Below, piece by piece: positions 23,611 to 35,239 of a DNA stretch of 64,000 nt. Under the pieces are notes generated by a model. That model was not told the origin of the DNA, did not search any database, and worked only from the letters and a program-made list of their open reading frames with translations. A program made the translations under genes and the position numbers. The stretch is from Ciborinia camelliae (Eukaryota > Ascomycota > Leotiomycetes > Helotiales > Sclerotiniaceae), in assembly GCA_025890175.1 (NCBI GenBank), contig JANPYM010000001.1, positions 4,908,378 to 4,972,377 on the forward strand, in the 5' to 3' direction. The stretch's first letter is position 1. Every line of letters starts with the position of its first letter.

Positions 23611-25444
23611 CTACTTCTCCTCCCACGGGGCAACCAGTTTCGCCTTCTTTGTTGGGGGTGGGGATGTACTAGAACATGGAGAAGTCAGTAATTTGGCATT
23701 AACAAATGATTCTGAAGTTTGAGAGACGAAAGTTGCAGTAGGAGGTTGAGAGGATAGAGTGGATGAAACTTGAGATGGAGGTATAAATTCGGAGAATGCT
23801 TACCCAGATTTCGCCTGTGCCTTTGCCAATGCCTGATCTTTCATTCTCTGTTCTGCCGCAGCCAATGCCAAAGGTCTCAATGCCTCTCTTCTTGCTGCAT
23901 TCTTCGCATATCTGGCTCGGTTCAAACGCTCGTTGACGGGCCCACCATGAACCAGCTCGGTAATATGGGTCTCGCGGGCTGCGATCTGGTTGCGACTAAG
24001 CTTGGACGAGTCGGGGTGGTTGGGACAATTTCTGCCATGGGCTGTCGCGCCAAGCCTGAGGATATTTTCCCAGTCGGCACCGCAAAGGTAGCACCAAGAC
24101 TTTCCACAGCGACCTGAGAATCAATCGTCAGTATTGGACTTGTAAGACGAAATATGTTTATACATACATTGCATGTGATCACAACCCTCGCTTCTAATGA
24201 CACACTCTTGGCATTGTGGGCAGATTCTTGAGTCCTTGGCCAACAGCTTTGCTGTAGCCTCTTCCTGTTCCAAACGCTCGATTTGCGAGTCGTCGATATC
24301 AAAATCATCGCACGACTGTCCTTCGTGCCATGGTAGCCTGTGTCTGACGCAAGTCTTGAATTTGCAATGGTTACAAATCATCAATGGCTCTGGACCTTCG
24401 TGAATTTGACCTCCGCCGCAATTAGGAGCTAGGCACATGGTGAAAGTATCTGGTCTCGAAGCTTTTTCTCGCAAGTATGCATAACTATTTAAAAATTAGC
24501 AATCAACGAAAAGAATGCAAAGAACGCAAAGAGCCTATACAAATCACTTACCGTTGAAATACATCCGGGGATGCTCTGTGTAAGATATCGTTGTAGGTGA
24601 GGATAGCAGGACAAATCGGACACTTGATGCGATTCAAGAATCCATACTCAACATCTGTAGTGATGGATGTGTTGAGGCATGGCATACACGTGCGACATTC
24701 ATCTGGGTGTGCGCAAGTACTTGTGATACGTCCCCAGGTGTTCAATTCTGGGACCATCTCTGCACATATAACACATTCTACTTCGTTTCCTGGGGAAGAT
24801 TCATCATCTGCTTCGTCAATGGCATCGTATCCGGTGTCCAATTCAACTGTAGCCTCGCCGCCAGTCTGCGTCTCCATCTCCATCTCCGCGTCATCTTCCT
24901 CTTCCTCTTCTATCTCTTCTTCCTCATCTTCCTCCTCCTCATCATCTTCTAAATTTTCTTCAGACTCAGACGTAGAAGATTCAGAATCGAATACATAAAG
25001 TCCACGGTCGGGGTTATCTGGATGAGTAGGGTTTACTTCGAAATAATCGAGAGAAGGATAATTGTCCTCATCTCCTTCCTGGAACTCATGCCCGGAGTCC
25101 GGGGATATACCAGAAAGTTCACTGGATGATGTTTCCTCTTCTTCCTCTCCTCCATGACTTCCATCACTAAGCTCTTCCCTGGACTCTTCCGCGTGTGTCA
25201 ACACGGGTTCTGCACGTCGTCTGGACGGGAGTTCGCCACCATTTGCCATCCAGTCTTGAATTTTGTCGCATACTTCTTGATCAAGATCTTTTTCTAGAGT
25301 TTGTAAACGAAGGAAGAGTACAACTCGATCACCTTGACTTTCTGGTAATTCTCCGTAATGTTTCAAAATATGCCGAATCTTTCTCGCATCATGTTGCTTG
25401 AAGTTCAATCCAAACACCTCACTCGACTGATAATCAAAACTCAT
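23611..25444 (-). CDS. RBR-type E3 ubiquitin ligase (RING-IBR-Rcat)
   Basis: Exons, in coding order: 25444-24552, 24484-24168, 24113-23804 and 23668-23611, giving 525 aa. RING1 spans about residues 224-278 (CVICAEM ... CPIC). The IBR has CLAPNCGGG and CNHCKFKTC. The Rcat domain (about 385-420) reads ICPQCQECVIRSEGCDHMQC, completed by RCGKSWCYLC across intron 2. The Cys in EGCDHMQC is the position of the catalytic thioester Cys in RBR ligases. N-terminal residues 85-200 are strongly acidic and Ser-rich. Family role: HECT-like transfer of ubiquitin via the Rcat Cys. The last exon adds a short Lys-containing tail (TKKAKLVAPWEEK); its acceptor after TTCTAG is the one that keeps frame. The target is unknown. 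Confidence 0.88.
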
Positions 25445-27373
25445 TCTGATCAGATTTTCTGATTTTCAAGAATGAAAAATAACTTTGTTATGTCGGTCTC
25501 TTTCTCGTTTATTTCTCGGATATGATCGATGTAAATAAAATTGATGGTAAAAGTTGAAGTTACCTATTGTTGTACAGTCATGATAATACCTAAATAATAT
25601 TATGTGGGAGTTTAAGGTTGGTACCTAGTACCTTTAGTAGGTAGATAGGTATACCAGTAAGTGCCGTATTAACGTTGGAAAGTCCCGATCCTACTTTAAC
25701 CCCACCCTCCGTGACTCCGTCCCTCCACTCCGGTCATCTTAAAACAGGTGATCTTTATTGGTTGTAATCTTAGGTACAGTACCTACCTTTAGGTGAATAA
25801 CGTGATTCGTACCGTAGGTATAAATACCTACCCTACCCACCCGAGCATCATGTTTAAAGTACCTAGGTAGGTATCTATAGGTAGGTACCTAAAACAAATA
25901 CATAGAGTAACTTGCCTAGAAGTTTAGGTTCCACCATTTTCTTTCTCTCTCCTTCCCAATGTTCTTCACAAGCACCTCTGCACTTCTTTTCTCTCCCAGA
26001 AGCTTCACAAGGCACTTCACAAAGATCAATTATCATATCGCTCTTATTTCTAACCCTTTTCAACTCTCCAATCACAACTTCCAACCTCAAAATTCTCTGA
26101 TATGTTGGACGATTCTGCCATGCCCCAACAAGTTGAAGTTCGATGAGCCAATGGGTACTCATCCATTCCAGATATCATGCCGCGGAACTGATAAAGTACC
26201 TCCGGCTATGCCTGAAGGAAATGTATCCTGGTTGTGGGTAGGTATGGCCAGTTTTACTATCCAGATAGGACAAGAAAAACTTTGCCCATCGCGAAAATGT
26301 GGCGTTGAGGATTGTTTCACCTCCACCGATGACTCTTCACATGGCTTGCATCGGCAACGATGATGGCGCTCTCGATAGATTGGCGGTTCCAAGTCTGATC
26401 TTACCTAGGGTAGAAGCATCAACAGGTTTTCTTTTTCTACCCAGAATCTGTATTTCAAAAATCCATCAGAAATTTCCTTCAACCAATGGTTCGTTCGACA
26501 GCCCGTTGATACATATCCTACGGCTATGATCCACAGAATTCCGTACTGAAAAGTTGATGTACTTTATACCTATTCAAGACCCATCTTGGGATCCTATAAC
26601 CTTGCATAATACACAAGGAAGGAAGCTTGAAGTCCTTTGTGTGTTTCATCATAAGCCATCATCTACCTGCACGTCCCATTGACTTCAACTTGGTGAGTCT
26701 GGGTGTTTAAAAAAGTTTCGGGGCCTGTTCGTATGTCAAAATTCACTCTTTTCCCCCAAATACTAGGCAATTTGTTGTTTTATACCATAGCTGATTTCAC
26801 AATGGCATGAATTTAATCCAATGGCATGAATCCGTACTGAAAATGCACGGATTGTTGGAAATCCACACTTTCTTGTTTGGATACATAATACGTTACAAAT
26901 TCTACCTAAGGTATACTAAGCTTAATACGCACTTTAGAAAAGTGTTTGTCATCATAATTCGCTATTCGGACACTATTCTGACAAATCCTTACCATAGAAA
27001 AATTCAATTGTAGCCCTATCCATTCGTTAGCAAATAGTTGTTGATTTAGTAATCTTACAGTACCTATTATATTCACTAAAATATCTTCAGTTTGTTTCGT
27101 TTCCAAGTTTGTTGTCGGCTCGCTAGTTTGAAGGGGCGTTGGAAAGTACCTGGATACCCCTCATCAATTTTCTCAATTGTACCGACTCGGTTTGGATTGG
27201 ACCCCATCATTCCCTACCTGATAATGATACAAAACCTAGCATTTCGGTGAATACACCTTCTACGAAGTAAAAAGGTCAAGATAAAAGGAGGGCGATGCCC
27301 CCTTCCGATCTGCAATTGTTATTTACTTACTGAATTTTCTCGTTGACTTAACCCCGCAACAATTTACATCACA
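25445..27373. other. Intergenic, rich in AGGTACCT motifs
   Basis: About 1.9 kb. The stretch 25615-25895 is packed with GGTACCT/TACCTAGG/TAGGTAGG units. Open frames at 25875-26529 have no recognisable domain. GATAAAAG at 27280-27287 is a TATA-like element about 90 nt before the next ATG. Confidence 0.45.
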
Positions 27374-28926
27374 ATGTCCTTCGTTCACGAGCTCATCGAG
27401 TCTCTCACACCAGATTCTGCTGTATTCAGCATTGGCGACAAAGGATATGAGGAAAGCATCAAACGATGGGCAGTAACTGCTGAAAAGCGAGCTGTACGTA
27501 TAACATGCCTCACTATACTCTCTATACTACTTACTATACTATCACATGAACTCTTCAGTTGACTAAATCTACCAACAGGCCGTTGTGGTCCTTCCAGCTA
27601 CAGCATCTGATGTTTCCAAAGCCATCCTTTGCGCTACCAAAATGGGAATCGAATTAGCTGTTGCAGGTGGTTTCCATTCCACCACCGGATCGTCATCAAC
27701 TGATGGAGGCATATCTATCAATCTATCCAAAATGAGAGGCGTTACCGTCGATCCAGAAGCCATGACAATCACCATACAAGGTGGAGCTACATGGGAAGAT
27801 GTCGACAACGCAGCTGCGAAATATGGACTTGCCACTGTAGGCGGAACCGTCAATCAGACTGGTGTGGGCGGTTTGACTTTGGGAGGTGGAACCGGATACT
27901 TGACCGGCGCATACGGACTTGTAATCGACAATCTTCTTTCCGCTGAGATGGTTCTTGCCGATGGCCAGATTGTTAAGGTATCCGAAAAAGAAAACCCCGA
28001 GCTTTTCTGGGCTATCCGCGGCGCCGGCGCTGCATTTGGGGTCGCAACAGAGTTTGTGCTCCGCGCATACAAGCAAGAAAACTTGGTCTTTGCCGGAATG
28101 CTTGGTTTCACTCCCGATAAATTATCCGCCGTTCTCGAATGCGCAAATCATGTCGGCGAGGTGTCCAAAGGAGAAGCCACAATAATGGTAGGATTCATCA
28201 CGCCCAAACCAGATCAAGCGTGCGTCATGGCAGTTGTTTTCTACAATGGCCCAGAAGAATCTGCAAAGACACTATTTGAACCAATTCTCAAGCTCGATAC
28301 CCTGCTAAACACTACTGCGATGATTCCTTACGCTGCCTCCAATGCTCTCCATAACCCATTCATCTCCGTTAGAGGAAGAAAAGTGATGAAAGGTTCTACA
28401 TTCACCACACCAGTCGACTTCTCATTTATGGAAAGCATGTTCCAAGACTACGAGTCTTTCATTCACAGAATACCCGATGCACAGAAAACTCTCGTTCTCT
28501 GGGAATTTGTCAGCCCTCATAAAATCTTGACCGTACCACAGAATGCCACCTCTTATGCAAATCGAGGGCTATATGATAATTTGGTCATCGCAACTGTTTG
28601 GACCAATCCGGAACTTGATGCGGCATGCCGGGATTTTGGTAGAAGCATGGCAAAGAAAGCAAGAGATCAGTTGTCAAAGACTCGTCGGAGCGAGGAAGGA
28701 GTGGGCGAGTACGCTAATTACGAAGGTCGGTTTCTCCGTAGCTATATTCATCACATTTACTAACAAATTTTACCTTGCAGGTATGAATGAAGCATCGGCG
28801 AAAGACCTTTTTGGTGCCAACTATGAGAGATTGGTGGAGCTGAAGCAAGTTTACGATCCTCAAAATGTTTTTGGCAAATGTTATAATTTGATGCCTGGTC
28901 ATGGAGGAGATCTTCCCCAAAATTAG
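27374..28926 (+). CDS. FAD-linked oxidoreductase (BBE / 6-hydroxynicotine oxidase-like)
   Basis: Exons 27374-27493, 27579-28725 and 28781-28926 give 470 aa. The PCMH-type FAD-binding domain covers about residues 35-210. AGGFHSTTGSS holds the His at the usual 8-alpha-FAD attachment position. VGGLTLGGGTGYL lacks the second Cys of bicovalent berberine-bridge enzymes, so monocovalent FAD is expected. The C-terminal BBE-like element YDPQNVFGKCYNL is encoded by exon 3. No signal peptide is seen, suggesting a cytosolic enzyme. Family members oxidise alcohols, amines or sugars, often in secondary metabolism; substrate is unknown. The intron 2 donor (G|GTCGGT) is weak but is needed to reach exon 3. 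Confidence 0.9.
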
Positions 28927-31228
28927 TTTTCCCATTTATGTACCTAGTGCGATACGCAAAGCAAATTGATACCATTGATACCGATGCACTTATGAACGAG
29001 AAGTATGTTCTCTGATGAAAAAATGGGAAATGCTACATGTTTTTTCTTACATATCTCGCCGCCCATTTGCCAATTCTTGTGATATTCCATCCCCCTTTCA
29101 CATATTCATTCACCCATGTCATGATCGGGTCTAGTATTCCTCTCAAAGCTGTCGAGCATATCCGATCTTTGAGCCGGCTTTCGGATATCCGATACAGTAG
29201 CCGAGATGACCTCGCCAAGGAACATTTCAAGCGCTTACTTATCATATGTAAGCGACATACGTCCAACACATCAAATTTCGGCCTCAACGAGGAAATCAAA
29301 GCGGTATACAATATAGGTACATGGATAGCAGAGAAAAACATATGCCGTCTTCCGGATCTTGCATTCACAGTGGACATGGATTATCTCGAAGGATGCAAAC
29401 GTCGACGTCCTACGTAGGGAGGTACTAGGTAGGTATGGAAAGAGTTCTCGACCCGGGAAATCTTCCACTTCGAATATCGGGTGTTACTATTTCCACGATG
29501 GCTTTTTGACGGCCTCGAAGATTGTTGATTGCACTTCCCAGGTTTGGGTTGGTTCCCTGTTGCTTATTCATAATGCATTGGCAATGCTCGTTTGGCTCGT
29601 ACTGCAAGTGCCATCTGATCAATGCGATGGGAGCTTTTTGGATAGTTCTTATATCGATTTTATGATTTGTTCTTGGGGGTTTATAGTTTTGGTGAGAAAG
29701 ACTGTGTAAGATGGATAGATGGATGGATGGATGGGTGGGTGAATGCAACCAGTGATGTGCCTTCCAGAAACATCACCATTGAAGCCAGCTGGAGACCATT
29801 ACGTCCATTCAAAAAAGACTATAGTAGAATCGAACCACCGCAGCATCAATTTCGACAACTTTCAATCATAAATCGGGCTACTCAATACATCTTTCAGTAA
29901 TGTGCAACATCGTCCGGGAGGCAGACTAGCTATGTTTGCAGCTGGGGGTGTTCAATAATCTCTTCCGATGAATTATTTTCAGGATTTTCAGATGACAACA
30001 TGCGTAAGGTCAGATAACAACAACCAACAAAGTTCATTCACCCACAAGTTTCGAGGTCCAACCAGAGGAGTAACTTAAATAGTAGGTACCTAGGTACTGG
30101 CTAATGCGGGTATTCTAAATATCACCAATTCCGTTGTGTCAAAATAGGATCCATACAGTATTCCAAGTTCCTTGCGCAAACGATTCTTCAGATTTACGTC
30201 AACATCATCCATTATGAATGAAAATTCCTCTCTTCTGTTGTTCGCCAGTACCTTTCCATGATAATGCAATATTTCTTAAAACTCCTTTTACACGCTTTAA
30301 ATTTGAATTTTTTATCCTATCTTTGATTGCGCGTTTGTGGCTTTATGCTATGTATGTATGTATATATATATGTATGTATGTATGGTTCATTTGGATATTT
30401 TGGATGCCGGTCTTGTACACAAGGCTGTACCACAATAGGAGTGGAGGAATACCCCGCCTTAACCTCTGTTACCAAAGATCCGAATGTAGATAATAATAAT
30501 ACCACATTCTCCGAATTTCATCTATTAACCTTCCCCCTTACAAAACATGGTAACTGGAAGTATCCATGGTATAGTCACGGTTCACCGTGTATAAAAATCC
30601 AGCTCAGCATATTTCCCGGAAGATTTGCCATTACCTCCCGAAGATCCTCTGCCACCGTCCGCATTTTTCCATTCATTCTAGGTTATTTATTCATGGATCA
30701 TTTATAGATAGGTAGGTAGGTAGTTGATCGAGATCACCAATCTTCCATCCTTCCTGTATGACGTGATGTCAACCTCGGGGATTGATTCGCGTCTCGTAGA
30801 TCATCTCATCTGGTAAATCTATTGCTTCTTTGCGGGCGAACTCTTTTCCGTGAGGATTTCACTCGGTATGGCGTATAGGTATTGGGATGTTGCAATATTT
30901 TAGCTTATGAGAATACCGACTCGCTTCAAGAAATCGATATGCGATCGCGTTGAAAGCTACTCTTGATGAGTCATTTTTCATAAACACTGTATATGTGTAA
31001 ATAAAAGTCTTCGCATGTCAAATCTGCGTACTTGATTTCGCCTTGGAATTGGGATATGAAAAAACACTGATGAGAGAGTGTATAGATAACATTTGCACCC
31101 CCCCCCCCCATATTTTTCTCCCACAATAATATCCTCAAATTCATAATACAATAACTTATATTCGTTGATCATAAGGTAAGTCCTTAGCATCAGAATCATC
31201 AGGCGCATTTTTCATTGGCGATTCGGCT
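28927..31228. other. Intergenic with possible gene remnants and microsatellites
   Basis: About 2.3 kb. A 126-codon frame at 29037-29417 (+) has a stretch (about residues 35-65) that faintly resembles an F-box helix pair but cannot be assigned. Microsatellites: (GATG)n at about 29710-29742 and (ATGT)n/(AT)n at 30349-30383. No functional gene is supported. Confidence 0.4.
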
Positions 31229-31921
31229 GCTTCTATGCGCGGGGATATCTCAGGCTGTTCGTTCACTCTCAATTCATCGGGATGTGCATACGGCATTGTT
31301 GGTCAATTATACGATGGTCAACTCCGTATCCATGTTATCTAACACTGGAAGCGAGCTGATATCAATGCGATACTGGTCTGACTGCAACCGACGGTTTCAA
31401 TATTGGTGAAAATGGCACATACTCTCACTCTGGATCATCGGTCTTCTATGCATGCCCATCCTCCGATAGCGATTACGAAATCTACCCAAGTCCTATCGCC
31501 GGCCAGACCAAGTGTGTTGAGGTTGGGTTGACTACTGGTGGATGTTTCGCTCCAGCTCCATCCTATTCATCGGCAAAGATAAGCTCATCCACATCATCCG
31601 CAAGGACTTCACTTGGCATCGCTCCCACTACCTAGCAATAGACAGACATGTACCCCTGCAACTCTCACTGTTTTCTCTCCGGCTCAAACTGCCAACTTAA
31701 CTAGCTCTAAAGCGTAAAACGCATCTAGCCAGATTATCTACAAGACCAAAACAGTCGTTGTTATCCAGAGTCAACGGGAGACTGTTGGTCCCTCTACCCC
31801 CAGCATCACTCAAACGCAGACCATGACTGATGTTTCCACGATGAGTCACCAGCACCGAGTTTCTCGAGATTTCCAGCGCGCAATCACCACTTTTCAAGTT
31901 CAAGCCACTATATGCGATTGA
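31229..31921 (+). pseudogene. Decayed But2-like / Ser-Thr-rich secreted surface protein gene
   Basis: Three coding remnants lie in order on the plus strand in different frames. 31253-31342 has a GCSFTLNSSG and VGQLYDGQLR block. 31372-31635 has FYACPSSDS, YEIYPSP and GQTKCVEV, then a Ser-rich tail. About 31654-31921 is Thr/Ser-rich, interrupted by an in-frame TAA before the VVVIQSQ segment. The first two blocks are typical of the beta-sandwich C-terminal module of fungal cell-wall or But2-like secreted proteins, followed in intact relatives by Ser/Thr-rich stalks. Stops and frame changes separate all parts, and no ordinary introns rejoin them. I infer a dead gene. The N-terminal signal region is not recognisable. 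Confidence 0.65.
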
Positions 31922-32351
31922 TTTGTCGACACCAAAGACTTCATACTCTAGCTCTAATACTCTATCCTCTCCTTATCCTTTCCAAAGAAAAGTAAGCTTA
32001 ATCATCTCTTCAGTCGCATTTAAGACTTCATCAATGACCTATTACACCCCAACCATTTTGCTTGACAAATTTGAATAATACCTACTCCACCTTCATCCCT
32101 AATCTCATCATCCCCACCTAATCTCCATCCCCCGATACCTCCAATGATACCACCAACCACGAAATCATCAAAACCACCACCACCACCATCACCACCTCTA
32201 TACTCTTCAACTTCAACTTCATCTCCCTCCTCCTCCAACAAACAGTGTTCCCTCATCTTCATTTCCTCTTCCCTAGTATTCCTTCTTCCCTAGTCTTCCT
32301 TCTTCCCAACCCATAACCTACTCCCCAATATCGAAATCCATCCCCATCATC

Positions 32352-32511
32352 ATCCTCCTCCTCCTCCTCCTCCTCCTCCTCCTCCTCCTCCTCCTCCTCC
32401 CTCCTCCTCCTCCTCCTCCTCCTCCCTCCTCCTCCTCCTCCTCCTCCTCCCTCCTCCCTCCTCCTCCCTCCTCCTCCTCCTCCTCCTCCTCCCTCCTCCT
32501 CCTCCTCCCCC
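32352..32511. repeat. (TCC)n microsatellite, about 160 nt
   Basis: Almost pure CTC/TCC triplets with occasional extra C that shifts the phase (CCTCCCTCC). This is a pyrimidine/purine strand-asymmetric tract. Confidence 0.95.
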
Positions 32512-32668
32512 TCCCCCAAAAAACATCCATATTCCCGAAAACATGAATAAAACATATCGAGTAAATAAATACCTACATAGTCAAGGAAATTAAGCGAGTT
32601 ATAACAAGGGAATAAGAAGGATGAAGTGGTGCTTGCAAGGTGATTCTATAGTTTGATATTTACTCGAG

Positions 32669-32870
32669 TAGGTAGATAGGTAGATAGGTGGGTAGGTATG
32701 TCTTCGTTTCTTTTTATCTAAGATCTTGTTGGTAATTGTGGGTTTAATATAGTATGTAGGTATGTAGGTATGTAGATATGTAGGTATGTAGATATATAGG
32801 TATATAGGTATATAGGTATATAGGTATGTAGGTATGTAGGTATATAGGTATATAGGTATGTAGGTAGGTA
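32669..32870. repeat. TAGG/TATG-type tetranucleotide array
   Basis: Degenerate units TAGGTATG, TAGGTATA and TAGATATG repeat from about 32669 to 32710 and again 32754-32870. Confidence 0.9.
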
Positions 32871-32901
32871 AGTTATGTAAAAGCAAGTTAACTGACTGAT
32901 G

Positions 32902-32954
32902 CGAAGTCGAAGTCGAAGTCGAAGTCGAAGTCGAAGTCGAAGTCAAAGTCAAAG
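32902..32954. repeat. (GAAGTC)n hexanucleotide repeat
   Basis: About eight units of GAAGTC/AAAGTC in a row, the last two carrying an A variant. Confidence 0.9.
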
Positions 32955-33040
32955 TTGAGGACCAGACCAAATCAGATCAGATGGGATGAAACGCGACCTA
33001 CACAAAGCTCCACCCCATCCACCCATCCACCCATCCACCC

Positions 33041-33931
33041 CTAAGACCTCACACCCCACCCATCCTCCACCATCTCCAACAGCGGACTCTCCAGCACCCA
33101 CACCAGCCTCTGCACCCTCTCGGGCCCCAACCGCTGCATCCACCGCTCCCCCTGTTTCATCACCACGCCACACGCCACCACATTCGCGCCCAGACTCTCC
33201 AACAGATCCCAGACCGTCGCGAGGGTCGCGCCCGAACTGACCGCATCATCGATGATGACGATGCGTTTTCCGCGCAGGAGGGGGAGCTGATGCGGATCGA
33301 GGTGGATCTTTTTGAGGCCCGGGGTTGGGGACGTGATGGATGTGATGGGGGCCGAGAGCGCGGGGTCGTACCAGAATTTTTGGGAGTAGCCTAGGGGGAT
33401 GTAGCGTTCTGGGTGGATGAATGGGAGGTTAGTTTTGATTTCTCTTGTTCATCCTCATCTTCCCCGCAAAAACAAAAAAAAGAAAAACCCCCACCTACCC
33501 AGCCCCAAGGCCCTCGCCACCCCCGGCGCAACCGCCAACCCCAACGTCGGCAGACCCACCACGACCTCGGGCTCCACCCCCACCCCCACATTCCCAACCC
33601 TCAACCCCCTCACCCTCTCCGCCAAAAAAGCCGCTAGAGAATCCACCACTTTCATCGACGCCTGGTTGACCAGGAGAGAAGCGACTGCGTGGGTTGGGTT
33701 ATGGGGGAGGGGACGGATGGGGAGGAGGAGGATGCGCGAGTCTGGGAGGAGTGAGGGGTAGGCGTATTTGTAGGGGGGTTGGGGGGTGGAGAGGGGGTTT
33801 TGGGTGGTGGAAGAGGGGGAGGAGGAGGATGAGGGGGAGGAGGTGGAGGAGGTATTAGGATTGGGAAGAATTTCTTGCCAGTAGTTGGTTGTGGGTTCGG
33901 TGAAATGGGGGGTTGGTGTGGGTTGAGACAT
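33041..33931 (-). CDS. Phosphoribosyltransferase (type I PRTase)
   Basis: Exons in coding order 33931-33499 and 33408-33041 give 266 aa. The intron donor is G|GTAGGT and the acceptor CAG; the join reads LGLERYIPLGYSQKFWY. The PRPP-binding loop RIVIIDDAVSSGAT is at about residues 193-206. The fold order (VVVGLPTLGLAVAPGVARAL, then flexible region, then PRPP loop) matches adenine-phosphoribosyltransferase-like PRTases. The N-terminus has a Ser-rich tract. An in-frame ATG 17 codons upstream exists, but the start at 33931 is preferred. The true substrate (purine base or other) is not decided by sequence. Both exons are GC-rich compared with the flanks. Confidence 0.85.
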
Positions 33932-35239
33932 TCTGTTGTATCGTATTTCGTTTCCTTTCGTTCCTTTTCCTCTCCTTTCCATTCAAATTTCCCTCAACAC
34001 CTCAATAACTACCCACTCCAAACCAATATACACCCCGATATAGGTACCTATCAATCAATCAATCAATCAAGCAAAACCCCGCGTGCGTGCGTTAGTGAAA
34101 TAAATACCTACAGCCAGCCCGCCCTAAAGTTTCCCAAACGTTGCAGATGAGGTTGGGTTGGGGATTCCCACTTTCCCACTTTCCATGTGTATCCACGTGT
34201 ATGCCTCCGTCATGCATGTATGCATGCATGCACAGTAAGTTAGTTATATGCGGGGTTGCTGACTCATCTCATCTCATCGTTTGAGGTAGATAGGTAGGTA
34301 GGTTAGGTAGGTAGTGATTGATGCATGTCCCAATTTACAATTTACAACACAAAACATAAAATTGACAACACAATTCACAACGCCATTCACAGCCCATCCA
34401 TCCATCACTCACCCACTCACTCACTCACTACCCACCAAAAAAATCACCAAAAAAAATCATCCATCCCCCCCCTTTCCCCCTCCAAAAGAAAAAGCAGAAC
34501 CATCACCATCACCATCACCATCAAAATCAACAGATAAATAGAATAGACAAAGACAAAGACAAAGACGAAGACGTATCCGTATCATATCTTATTATATTTT
34601 TCATACGATATCATCCATCAAAGCTTTCTTCCCTTCCCTTCCCTTCCCTTCCTTTCCTTCCCTCCTTCCTCATCCTACTCATCCTCATCCATATCCATCA
34701 TCATCCCATCCATCCCCCCATCCCTCCCTCCACCCCTCCATCCCTCCACCGATCCCACCATCCACATATAGTAAGTAAGTTCGAGGTCATTATGTACATA
34801 CATCCCTACCCCAACCAGCCAAGCCAAGCCAAGCCAATGAATTCCGATTCCCAACCACACTAAGTCCATGTAATGTATTCCATCGAGATAGAGAGAGAGC
34901 CTAGCACTGCACTGCATTGCATTGAATTGCACTGCACAAGCTCTTCAAAGTTCTTTATCATCTGATCTGAGATTGATCTGAAAAATACTCCTCTCCTCTC
35001 CGAGAGAGGGAAAAAAAAAAAAAAAAAAAAANNNNNNNNNNAAAAAAAAAAAAAAAAAAAAAAGAAAAACGCCTATAAAATTGCCTATAAAATTTCCACC
35101 GTGCCAAAATTGAAAGAAAAAAAAAAGATTAATCGGCCAAAATGTCCACCATTCCATACGAACGAGATGGTTCCATTTCATTCCTTCAATAAACCCATCA
35201 TTGCCAATAAATCGACGCAAGTTCCCATGCAAGCATTCA
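33932..35239. other. Intergenic with simple repeats and assembly gap
   Basis: Contains (CAAT)n at about 34051-34069, GTAGGTAG runs (34286-34313), CATCAC repeats (about 34501-34524), (CCCTT)n (about 34631-34652) and a palindromic GCATG run (34214-34232). No gene is supported; the frame at 34945-35262 on the minus strand reads through poly-A and the N gap. Confidence 0.6.
35032..35041. other. Assembly gap (10 N) in poly-A
   Basis: Ten N bases sit between a run of about 21 A and a run of about 22 A. The true length of the homopolymer is unknown. Confidence 0.99.

Larger units (their letters stand above)
31922..33040. other. Microsatellite-dense intergenic region
   Basis: About 1.1 kb dominated by simple repeats, listed separately. 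The long GGA-frame open reading frames on the minus strand here are by-products of the (TCC)n array. Confidence 0.7.

Noticed and set aside
24597..24998. Ser-rich plus-strand frame opposite the RBR gene
   Set aside because: Complement of the acidic Glu/Asp arm; composition artefact.
29820..29850. GGTTCGATTC on the minus strand, similar to a tRNA B box
   Set aside because: No matching A box or cloverleaf stems in the surrounding 90 nt.
32259..32555. Glu/Gly/Arg-rich open frames on the minus strand
   Set aside because: Direct by-products of the (TCC)n microsatellite in three phases.
32669..32870. Regular TAGG repeats resembling a CRISPR or telomere array
   Set aside because: Units are contiguous without spacers and are not TTAGGG; a simple tetranucleotide array in a eukaryotic genome.
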